This document shows positions 27,442-34,430 of a DNA stretch of 64,000 nt, piece after piece. Source of the DNA: Streptomyces sp. HmicA12 (lineage in GTDB: Bacteria > Actinomycetota > Actinomycetes > Streptomycetales > Streptomycetaceae); contig NZ_KB891820.1 in the NCBI RefSeq assembly GCF_000373565.1, positions 248,001-312,000 of the forward strand. Direction: 5' to 3'. Position 1 is the first letter of the stretch. Each line of letters opens with the position of its first letter. The position numbers were made by a program, and so were the translations under genes. The notes under the pieces were generated by a model that was given only the letters and a program-made list of their open reading frames with translations, made no database searches and had not been told where the DNA came from.

Positions 27442-27459
27442 CCCTACCCGCCGGTAGGG
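27442..27459. promoter_or_regulatory. Small inverted repeat in the pyk leader
   Basis: CCCTACC (27442-27448) and GGTAGGG (27453-27459) form a 7-bp palindrome with a 4-nt spacer, 14 nt before the pyk ATG. It could be an mRNA hairpin near the ribosome site or an operator. Confidence 0.35.
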
Positions 27460-27473
27460 CCTAGGCTCGAACC

Positions 27474-28910
27474 ATGCGCCGAGCAAAGATCGTCTGTACT
27501 TTGGGCCCCGCCACCGACTCGTACGAGCAGATCAAAGCACTCGTAGAAGCCGGAATGGACGTAGCCCGCCTCAACCTCAGCCACGGCACCTACGCCGAAC
27601 ACGAGGAGCGCTACCAGCGCGTGCGAAAGGCCTCCGACGAGACCGGCCGCAGCGTCGGCATCCTCGCCGACCTTCAAGGCCCGAAGATCCGCCTCGGCCG
27701 CTTCAGCGAAGGACCCGTACTCCTTGAACGCGGAGACGCGTTCACCATCACCGTCGAAAACGGCATCCAAGGCGACCGCCAACGCTGCGGAACCACCTAC
27801 AACGGCCTCGCCGAAGACGTCACCCCCGGCGAACGCATCCTCGTCGACGACGGCAAAGTCAGCCTCCAAGTCACCGGAGTCGACGGCCCCCGCGTCCACA
27901 CCCAAGTCGTCGAAGGCGGCATGGTCTCCGACCACAAGGGCCTCAACCTCCCCGGCGTCGCCGTCTCCGTCCCCGCCCTCAGCGACAAGGACGAAGCAGA
28001 CCTCCGCTGGGCCCTGCGCACCGGAGCCGACATCATCGCGCTCTCCTTCGTACGCACCGGACGCGACATCGAAGACGTCCACCGCATCATGGACGAAGAA
28101 GGCCGCCGGCTCCCCGTCATCGCCAAGGTCGAAAAACCCCAAGCGGTCGACAACATCGAGGACATCGTCGCCGCATTCGACGGCATCATGGTCGCCCGCG
28201 GCGACCTCGGCGTCGAAATGCCCCTCGAACAAGTCCCGATCGTCCAGAAACGCGCCATCAAACTCGCCAAGCGCAACGCAAAACCCGTCATCGTCGCCAC
28301 ACAAATGCTCGACTCGATGATCGACAACTCCCGCCCGACAAGAGCCGAAGCCAGCGACGTCGCCAACGCCGTCATCGACGGCACCGACGCCGTCATGCTC
28401 TCCGGCGAAACCAGCGTCGGCAAATACCCCATCGAAACCGTCAAGGTCATGGGCCGCATCGTCGAAGCCGCAGAAGAAGACATCCTCGCCAAAGGCCTCC
28501 CGCCCCTGACCGAACGCAACAAACCCCGCACCCAAGGCGGCGCCGTCGCCCGCGCAGCCGCCGAAATGGGCGACTTCCTCGGCGCCAAATTCCTCGTCGC
28601 CTTCACCCAGTCCGGCGACACCGTCAAACGCCTCTCCCGCTACCGCTCACCCATCCCGCTCCTCGCCTTCACCCCCGAGTCCGCGACCCGCTCGCAACTC
28701 AACCTCACCTGGGGCGTCGAAACCTTCCTCGGCCCGCACGTCGACTCCACCGACGCCATGGTCTCCCAGGTCGACGAAGAACTCCTCAAGATCGGCCGCT
28801 GCCAGAAGGGCGACATCGTCGTCATCACCGCCGGCTCCCCGCCCGGCGTCACCGGCTCCACAAACCTCGTACGCGTCCACCACATCGGCGAGGACGACAG
28901 CCCCAAGTAG
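27474..28910 (+). CDS. pyk: Pyruvate kinase
   Basis: A 478-residue pyruvate kinase of standard length, starting MRRAKIVCTLGPA. Seen: NLSHG, ADLQGPKIRLG, VARGDLGVEMP, KPVIVATQMLDSMI, and DAVMLSGETSVGKYP. It makes pyruvate and ATP from PEP and ADP in glycolysis. The C-terminal allosteric domain ends before residue 478. Codons here use more A at synonymous sites (for example GAA, AAA) than many neighbours. A strong hairpin follows. Streptomyces often carry two pyk genes, so this may be one of two. Confidence 0.96.
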   Translation: MRRAKIVCTLGPATDSYEQIKALVEAGMDVARLNLSHGTYAEHEERYQRVRKASDETGRSVGILADLQGPKIRLGRFSEGPVLLERGDAFTITVENGIQGDRQRCGTTYNGLAEDVTPGERILVDDGKVSLQVTGVDGPRVHTQVVEGGMVSDHKGLNLPGVAVSVPALSDKDEADLRWALRTGADIIALSFVRTGRDIEDVHRIMDEEGRRLPVIAKVEKPQAVDNIEDIVAAFDGIMVARGDLGVEMPLEQVPIVQKRAIKLAKRNAKPVIVATQMLDSMIDNSRPTRAEASDVANAVIDGTDAVMLSGETSVGKYPIETVKVMGRIVEAAEEDILAKGLPPLTERNKPRTQGGAVARAAAEMGDFLGAKFLVAFTQSGDTVKRLSRYRSPIPLLAFTPESATRSQLNLTWGVETFLGPHVDSTDAMVSQVDEELLKIGRCQKGDIVVITAGSPPGVTGSTNLVRVHHIGEDDSPK

Positions 28911-28930
28911 CCGGGTACACATCAATAGTT

Positions 28931-28965
28931 GAGGGCCGCACCCAGGCCGATGGGGTGCGGCCCTC
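28931..28965. terminator. Bidirectional terminator hairpin between pyk and the sulfatase
   Basis: GAGGGCCGCACCC (28931-28943) pairs perfectly with GGGTGCGGCCCTC (28953-28965). It separates two convergent genes. No long T-tract is present, as is usual in Streptomyces. Confidence 0.8.
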
Positions 28966-28975
28966 GTCCGCGTAC

Positions 28976-30922
28976 CTACGGGGTCACGATCGCGAAGTTC
29001 GGATCCGGCTTGTCGACCACAGCCAGCAACTTCGTCAACAGCGACGCATCACCCTCGACCTTGATGTCCCCAAGCCCCTTGCCACCCAGCAGCGCCAGCA
29101 ACTGCGCCTTGGACATGGTCAGCGTGACACCGGCACCACTGTCCGCCTCGTCATCACTCCTGTACGTCAACACGCCGTTCCGCACCGTCAAGTGGTACAC
29201 CACACCCAACGCCGGGAAACTCCAGTCCATCCGCATCTTCAGGTCCCACGCCTTCGGACCATCGATCCGGATCGCCACCGAATCGATGAGCTGATCGACA
29301 CTCAGCGCCATCATCATCGTCGGACTCACCGTCGTCGACTCACCCGTCCTGACGCCACCGGTCAACTCCATGGCGCCCGTGAGATAGAAGTTCCGCCACA
29401 CCGCGTTCTCCGACGCATAACCCAACTTGGTGTAGATCCCGGCCAGTTCGCGCCTCGCCACCTTGTTGTCCGGGTCGGCGAACACCACATGGTTGAGAAG
29501 AGTCGCCGCGAACCGCAGATCCCCGTCCCGCTCGAACCCCTTCGCCTTGGCGATCGTCGCCGTACGACCACCCAACGCCTTCACATACCGCTTCGCCTCA
29601 TCAACCGGCGTGTGCTCCCAGAGATGAGCCGGGTTCGCATCGAACCAACCCATGTACCGCTGGTAGATCCCCTTCACGTTGTGCGACAACGACCCGTAGT
29701 ACCCACGGTTCGCCCACACCTCAAGAGCCGGCGGCAGCTTGATCTCCTCGGCGATCTCCTTACCGGTCATCCCGATGTTGATCATCCGAAGGGTCTGGTC
29801 GTGCATGTACGCGTACAAGTCCCGCTGCACGGCCAGTAGTTCAGTGATTTCCTCGCCGCCCCACGTCGGCCAGTGATGCGACGCGAACGCCACATCGACA
29901 CGACCGTCGAGAATGTCGATCGACTCGTTCAGATAGTGCGCCCACTCCCGCGCGTCACGCACCTGCGCACCACGCAACGTAATGATGTTGTGCATCGTGT
30001 GCGTCGCGTTCTCCGCCATGCACGCGGCCCGCAGATCCGGGAACACGAAGTTCATCTCGGCCGGAGCCTCGGTCCCCGGCGTCATCTGGAACTCGATCTT
30101 CACACCGTCGAACGTCTCGACCTGACCCGTCTTCGAGATGCTCCTGGTCGGCGGAATCAACCCGACAGAGCCGAGCGAGACATTCTGCCCCAGGCCACAA
30201 CCGACCTGCCCCTTCGCCGACTTGGGCAGATGCGCGCCGTACATGTACGACGACCGACGCGTCATCGCCGTACCCGCGTACACGTTCTCCGAGACCGCGT
30301 GCTCAAGGAACCCGTCCGGAGCGACCACGGGTACGTCCCCCGCCCCGCCCGGCAGCACCCCGTACGCGCCGCCGAAGTGATCCACGTGCGGGTGCGTGTA
30401 GAGGAGAGCGGTCACCTTCTTGTCGCCCCGGTTGTCCCGGTACAGCTTCAGCGCGGCCGCCGCCGTCTCCGCCGAGATCAGCGGGTCGATCACGATGATG
30501 CCCGTGTCACCCTCGACGATCGTCATGTTCGACAGGTCGAGCCCACGGACCTGATAGATACGGTCCGTCACCTTGTACAGGCCCTGCTTGCTGACCAGTT
30601 GGGACTGCCGCCACAGGCTCTTGCTCGCGCTCTTCGGCGCGTCTCCCTTCAAGAAGCCGTAAGCGTCGTTGTCCCAGATCACCTTGCCGTCGGCGTTCTT
30701 CACGACACCCGGCGTCAGCGCCGCGATGAAGCCCTTGTCGGCGTTGGTGAAGTCCGCGGTGTCGTCGTAGTTCAAGTCGCCCTCGCCCGTCGCGCCGATG
30801 CCGTTCCCCGAGCCGCCGTCATGTCTCTCCGAGGCGACAGCGGACTCGGGGCTCACCGCCACGGCCGCGGCGGCGGCACCTGCCGCGGCGGCGACGAAGC
30901 TGCGCCGGTTGATGGGGCTCAT
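28976..30922 (-). CDS. Alkylsulfatase-like metallo-beta-lactamase-fold hydrolase, Tat-exported
   Basis: A 648-residue protein: Tat signal (NRRSFVAAAAG), MBL domain with HPHVDHFGGAYG (binuclear zinc), an alkylsulfatase dimerisation region (about 390-520), and a C-terminal SCP2-like domain (about 530-648). This is the SdsA1/YjcS type that cleaves linear alkyl sulfates such as dodecyl sulfate. Glu and His ligands follow in NFVFPDL...MAENATHTMHN and ASHHWPTWG. The ATG at 30922 has AAGAGG upstream. It sits between core pyk and the LAGLIDADG gene, and I take it as an accessory insertion. Confidence 0.9.
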   Translation of the reverse strand: MSPINRRSFVAAAAGAAAAAVAVSPESAVASERHDGGSGNGIGATGEGDLNYDDTADFTNADKGFIAALTPGVVKNADGKVIWDNDAYGFLKGDAPKSASKSLWRQSQLVSKQGLYKVTDRIYQVRGLDLSNMTIVEGDTGIIVIDPLISAETAAAALKLYRDNRGDKKVTALLYTHPHVDHFGGAYGVLPGGAGDVPVVAPDGFLEHAVSENVYAGTAMTRRSSYMYGAHLPKSAKGQVGCGLGQNVSLGSVGLIPPTRSISKTGQVETFDGVKIEFQMTPGTEAPAEMNFVFPDLRAACMAENATHTMHNIITLRGAQVRDAREWAHYLNESIDILDGRVDVAFASHHWPTWGGEEITELLAVQRDLYAYMHDQTLRMINIGMTGKEIAEEIKLPPALEVWANRGYYGSLSHNVKGIYQRYMGWFDANPAHLWEHTPVDEAKRYVKALGGRTATIAKAKGFERDGDLRFAATLLNHVVFADPDNKVARRELAGIYTKLGYASENAVWRNFYLTGAMELTGGVRTGESTTVSPTMMMALSVDQLIDSVAIRIDGPKAWDLKMRMDWSFPALGVVYHLTVRNGVLTYRSDDEADSGAGVTLTMSKAQLLALLGGKGLGDIKVEGDASLLTKLLAVVDKPDPNFAIVTP

Positions 30923-31068
30923 GCGTACCTCTTCGGACGACGTGGGCGGGGTGGGTCTTGCGACCCTGAACATCGTCCGAGGCGGGAGGGGCGGTCAAGG
31001 CTTCCCGTGGATATTGGGGCAGGTCCCACGGGGTGGGTGGGGGTGATGTGACGGGTCATATTGCGGGG

Positions 31069-31839
31069 TCAGTGCTTGGGGCCCACGTGGAGGTCCATGA
31101 GGGCTACGGCTTCTTTGCGGGCGACTGAAATGTTGTGCTGATTGGCTTGCTTCCAGGCGACGCCGAGTTTGTCGAGGGTGTCGGTGTAGAGCCGCCGGAC
31201 GTCCTCGGACTTGTTGGTGAAGAAATACCGGGGGTACTTGTAGCGCTTGCGCTCGCCGCCGATGACACGGGTCGTCCAGTTTGTGATGCGGCAGCCGTCC
31301 GAGTGGATCAGGCCCCGGATGAACTCCCACGGGTAGGCGTCGACGATCTCCTGTTGCCATGGTTCGAGGGCAATCTTGCGGTTGTGCTTCTTGCCGGGGC
31401 CGTGCTGGGGGAAGAGGCAGGGCCAGTGGCGGCTGTATCCGACGACTGAGACGTATCCGACGGCTTGGACGCGATAGGACTTCTTGACCGGGTTGATCGC
31501 CGTCAAGGCGGCAGCGCATGCGTCGATGAGGCCGGGATAGGCGTCGGCGCACGCAATCCTGAGGTAGAAGCCAGATCGCATTCCCGGGCTGATGCAGCCG
31601 TCGCCGAGATAGAGACCCAGGAGGTAGCTGTACGCCGCCTCGTCGGTCGGCAGCCCGGGGGCCGGTGCGCATCTGACGCAGGGCGGTACGTGACCCTGCA
31701 TCCGGGGGAGCGGCTCGATACGTGTCTGCCAGGCGCGGATCGCTGCGCGTGAGACCCCGGTTTCCTTGCTGACCGAGTTCAGGCTGCGTCCCTGGGCGAC
31801 CAGCGCCAACGCTCGCTCGCGCGTGCTCATGTCGTACAT
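31069..31839 (-). CDS. LAGLIDADG homing-endonuclease-like protein with HTH
   Basis: A 256-residue free-standing protein. An N-terminal Hin-like HTH (about 9-38: ALALVAQGRSLNSVSKETGV and AIRAW) is followed by a CxxC pair (C54, C57) and two LAGLIDADG-like helices, YLLGLYLGDGCI (72-83, D80) and FIRGLIHSDGCRI (173-185, D181). The two acidic residues fit the metal-binding positions of a single-chain LAGLIDADG nuclease. No intein or intron is seen around it. Lys-rich codons and lower G+C than the neighbours suggest transfer. It lies just downstream of the CAA tRNA on the same strand. It could be a nuclease or a domesticated regulator. Confidence 0.75.
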   Translation of the reverse strand: MYDMSTRERALALVAQGRSLNSVSKETGVSRAAIRAWQTRIEPLPRMQGHVPPCVRCAPAPGLPTDEAAYSYLLGLYLGDGCISPGMRSGFYLRIACADAYPGLIDACAAALTAINPVKKSYRVQAVGYVSVVGYSRHWPCLFPQHGPGKKHNRKIALEPWQQEIVDAYPWEFIRGLIHSDGCRITNWTTRVIGGERKRYKYPRYFFTNKSEDVRRLYTDTLDKLGVAWKQANQHNISVARKEAVALMDLHVGPKH

Positions 31840-31923
31840 GTGGGCAGCCTGGGAGATTGCGCGGCGCGACGCGCAGCAAAAAGCGGATGTTCACGAGAAC
31901 GTGAGCATCCGCTATGGGTGATC

Positions 31924-32037
31924 AACCTTCGATTCGAAGGAAAAGTGCCCCGAGTCGGACTCGAACCGACACTGTATGGGTTTTGAATCCATTGCCTGCT
32001 GCCAATTGGGCTACCGGGGCTCGCGGAATCGAAGGTT
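31924..32037. repeat. 12-bp inverted repeat flanking the tRNA
   Basis: AACCTTCGATTC (31924-31935) is the exact reverse complement of GAATCGAAGGTT (32026-32037). In the precursor transcript the 5' leader could pair with the 3' trailer around the tRNA. The trailer copy also forms its own hairpin (CCTTCG, ATT, CGAAGG; 31926-31940), so the pairings exclude each other. Confidence 0.7.
31946..32020 (-). tRNA. tRNA with anticodon CAA (Leu by codon), class I form
   Basis: A 75-nt cloverleaf: acceptor GCCCCGG/TCGGGGC with discriminator A73, D-stem GCC/GGC, anticodon stem ATGGA/CCCAT (A-C at the loop end), loop TTCAAAA giving anticodon CAA, variable loop ACAGT of 5 nt, T-arm GTCGG/TTCGAGT/CCGAC. CCA is not encoded. 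CAA reads the leucine codon UUG, but bacterial leucine tRNAs normally have a long variable arm, which is missing here. Either it is an unusual leucine tRNA or its identity is not what the anticodon suggests. Confidence 0.85.
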
Positions 32038-32126
32038 AACCCTGACCCGCTGCCCGACCACCATACCGCAGCTAGGTAGGCTCTTGGGAGCAGTACCCCC
32101 GCCCTGCATAACCAAGGAGCGCCCCC

Positions 32127-32783
32127 GTGACCGCCCCCGAGTCGCCCCAGCCCGCCGACGCCGTCGACGACGACAAGTCGCACGTCCCGCCGCTGACGAC
32201 CCGTGTCGTCATCGCCGAGGACGAGGCCCTGATCCGCCTCGACCTCAAAGAGATGCTCGAGGAAGAGGGCTACTCCGTCGTGGGCGAGGCCGGCGACGGT
32301 GAGCAGGCCATTGAGCTGGCCCGTGAGCACAGGCCCGACCTGGTGATCCTCGATGTGAAGATGCCGAAGATGGACGGCATCAGTGCGGCGGAGAAGATCG
32401 CCGAGGAGTCGATCGCTCCGGTGCTGATGCTGACGGCGTTCTCGCAGCGTGACCTCGTTGAGCGGGCGCGGGATGCCGGTGCGATGGCGTACCTGGTGAA
32501 GCCGTTCAGCAAGAGTGATGTCGTGCCGGCGATCGAGATGGCCGTCTCGCGGTTCACGGAGCTGAAGACGCTGGAGAAGGAGGTCGCGGACCTCACTCAG
32601 CGTCTGGAGACGCGGAAGCTGGTGGACCGGGCGAAGTCGATTCTGCAGACGGAGTACGGGCTGACGGAGCCGGCGGCGTTCCGCTGGATTCAGAAGACGT
32701 CGATGGACCGTCGGCTGTCGATGCAGCAGGTGGCCGAGGCGGTCATCGAGGACGCCGAGGAGAAGAAGGCGTCGAAGGGCTGA
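32127..32783 (+). CDS. pdtaR: ANTAR-domain response regulator (PdtaR-like)
   Basis: A 218-residue two-domain regulator: receiver domain (VVIAEDEALIRLDL, phospho-acceptor Asp in DLVILDVKMPKMDG, Lys in YLVKPFS) and a C-terminal RNA-binding ANTAR domain (VDRAKSILQTEYGLTEPAAFRWIQKTSMDRRLSMQQVAEAV). ANTAR proteins act as antiterminators by binding dual hairpins in mRNA. The mycobacterial homologue PdtaR partners the kinase PdtaS. The GTG at 32127 has AAGGAG 7 nt upstream. The gene is convergent with livF. Confidence 0.93.
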   Translation: MTAPESPQPADAVDDDKSHVPPLTTRVVIAEDEALIRLDLKEMLEEEGYSVVGEAGDGEQAIELAREHRPDLVILDVKMPKMDGISAAEKIAEESIAPVLMLTAFSQRDLVERARDAGAMAYLVKPFSKSDVVPAIEMAVSRFTELKTLEKEVADLTQRLETRKLVDRAKSILQTEYGLTEPAAFRWIQKTSMDRRLSMQQVAEAVIEDAEEKKASKG

Positions 32784-32801
32784 TCAAGCCCTTCCGTCGG
32801 T

Positions 32802-32850
32802 ACGTGAATGAGGCCCGCGTCCCCATCAGGGGCGCGGGCCTCATTCACGT
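32802..32850. terminator. Long bidirectional terminator between pdtaR and livF
   Basis: 32802-32824 and 32829-32850 form a 22-bp stem with one bulged T and the loop ATCA. Its arms begin ACGTGAATGAGG and end CCTCATTCACGT. It lies 19 nt after the pdtaR stop and 6 nt after the livF stop, so it can serve both strands. Confidence 0.85.
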
Positions 32851-32856
32851 ATGGGC

Positions 32857-33573
32857 TCAGTCTTCGCCGAGGTAGGCCTTGCGGACGGATTCGTCGTGGA
32901 GGAGGTCTTGGCCGCTGCCGGACAGGACGATGGAGCCGACTTCCATGACGTGGCCCTGGTCGGCCAGGGAGAGCGCGGCCTGGGCGTTCTGTTCGACGAG
33001 GAGGATGGTCGTGCCCTGGGACTTGAGCTCTGCGATGGTGGCCATGATCTTCTGCATCATGATCGGGGAGAGGCCCATGGAGGGTTCGTCGAGCATGAGG
33101 AGTTTGGGCTGGGACATGAGGGCCCGGCCCATGGCGAGCATTTGTTGTTCGCCGCCGGAGAGGGTGCCTGCTGCCTGCTTCCTTCGTTCGCCCAGGATGG
33201 GGAAGAGGTCGTAGGCGCGCTGCATGTCCTTTTCGATGCCTGCGACGTCTTTGCGGAGGAATGCGCCGAGTTGGAGGTTTTCCGCGATGGACAGGCGGGG
33301 GAAGATGCGTCGGCCTTCGGGGGAGTGGGCGAGGCCCATGGCGACGATCTTGTGGGCGGGGACGGAGGTCAGGGGCTTGCCGCCGAAGGTGATCTTGCCG
33401 CTGAGTGGTTTGAGCAGGCCCGAGAGGGTGCGCAGGGTCGTGGTCTTGCCGGCGCCGTTGGTGCCGATGAGGGTGACGACCTGTCCTTCTTCGACGCTGA
33501 AGGTGATGCCTTTGACGGCTTCGATCTTGCCGTAGGCGACCTTGAGGTCTTCGACCTCGAGCAGTGCGGTCAC
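32857..33573 (-). CDS. livF: Branched-chain amino acid ABC transporter ATPase LivF
   Basis: A 238-residue ABC ATPase: Walker A GTNGAGKTT, Q-loop region RIFPRLSIAENL, signature LSGGEQQMLAMGRAL, Walker B LLMLDEPSMGLSP, switch His in ILLVEQNAQ. It is the second of two ATPases of the HAAT-family transporter for leucine, isoleucine and valine. The GTG start at 33573 overlaps the livG stop (GTGA). It is the last gene of the livJHMGF operon. Confidence 0.95.
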   Translation of the reverse strand: MTALLEVEDLKVAYGKIEAVKGITFSVEEGQVVTLIGTNGAGKTTTLRTLSGLLKPLSGKITFGGKPLTSVPAHKIVAMGLAHSPEGRRIFPRLSIAENLQLGAFLRKDVAGIEKDMQRAYDLFPILGERRKQAAGTLSGGEQQMLAMGRALMSQPKLLMLDEPSMGLSPIMMQKIMATIAELKSQGTTILLVEQNAQAALSLADQGHVMEVGSIVLSGSGQDLLHDESVRKAYLGED

Positions 33574-34430
33574 TGGGCGTCCCTTTCCGCGGTGGTGCCG
33601 GCGGCCTGGGCTTCTGCCGCTTGTACGTCTTCGATGGCGGCGTCTTCGGGGGCGCCTTCGAAGGGGGTGCCGAGGTAGGCGGCGATGACGCGTTCGTCGC
33701 CCTGGACGACGTCGCTGGTGCCTTCGACGAGTTTTTCGCCTTGGACGAGGACGGCGACGCGGTCGCAGAGGTTGAAGATGAAGCGCATGTCGTGCTCGAT
33801 GACGAGGACGGCGATGCCCTTGTCGCGGATGGCGAAGACGAGTTCTTCGGTGGCGCGGGTTTCTTGGGGGTTCATGCCGGCGGTGGGCTCGTCGAGGAGG
33901 AGCAGGCCGGGTTCGCTGGCCATGGCGCGCGCGATTTCCAGCTTGCGCTGTTCTCCGTAGGGGAGGTTGCGGGCGAGGTGGTCGCGTTTGTGGTCGAGGC
34001 CGATGAACTGGAGGAGTTCCATGGCGCGTTCTTCGGACTGGCGCTCGGCTTTGCGGAAGCCGGGGCCGCGCAGGAGGGCGGACCAGAGGCCTTCTTTGGT
34101 GCGGGTGTGGCGGCCGACGAGGACGTTTTCCAGGACGGTCATGTTGGCGAAGAGCCGGATGTTCTGGAAGGTGCGGGCGATGCCGGCCTGGGTGACGAGA
34201 TGGGGCTTGGGTGGGAGGACGGTGCCTTTGTAGGCGACGCGGCCTTCGGTGGGGACGTAGAGGCCGGTGAGGCAGTTGAAGAAGGTGGTTTTGCCTGCGC
34301 CGTTGGGGCCGATGAGGCCGACGATCTCTCCGGTGTTGACGGTGAGGTCGACGGAGCGGACGGCGGTGAGGCCGCCGAAGCGCATGGTGACGCCGCTTGC
34401 TTCGAGGACGGTGTTGGTCATGGTGGTCAC
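33570..34430 (-). CDS. livG: Branched-chain amino acid ABC transporter ATPase LivG
   Basis: A 286-residue ABC ATPase with Walker A GPNGAGKTTF, LivG-type long insertion (HTRTKEGLWSALLRGPGFRK), a variant signature LPYGEQRKLEIARAM and Walker B LLLLDEPTAGMNP. The C-terminus has an Ala/Glu-rich tail of about 25 residues beyond the family core. The GTG at 34430 overlaps the livM stop. An ATG three codons later (34421) is an alternative start in the same GTGACCACCATG context found at the livM start. Confidence 0.93.
   Translation of the reverse strand: MTTMTNTVLEASGVTMRFGGLTAVRSVDLTVNTGEIVGLIGPNGAGKTTFFNCLTGLYVPTEGRVAYKGTVLPPKPHLVTQAGIARTFQNIRLFANMTVLENVLVGRHTRTKEGLWSALLRGPGFRKAERQSEERAMELLQFIGLDHKRDHLARNLPYGEQRKLEIARAMASEPGLLLLDEPTAGMNPQETRATEELVFAIRDKGIAVLVIEHDMRFIFNLCDRVAVLVQGEKLVEGTSDVVQGDERVIAAYLGTPFEGAPEDAAIEDVQAAEAQAAGTTAERDAQ

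Noticed and set aside
31946..32020. Ordinary class II tRNA-Leu, or bldA
   Set aside because: The variable loop is 5 nt and the anticodon is CAA, not UAA.
31840..32126. Integrative element with att site in the tRNA
   Set aside because: No second copy of the tRNA 3' end and no integrase gene were seen in the window.
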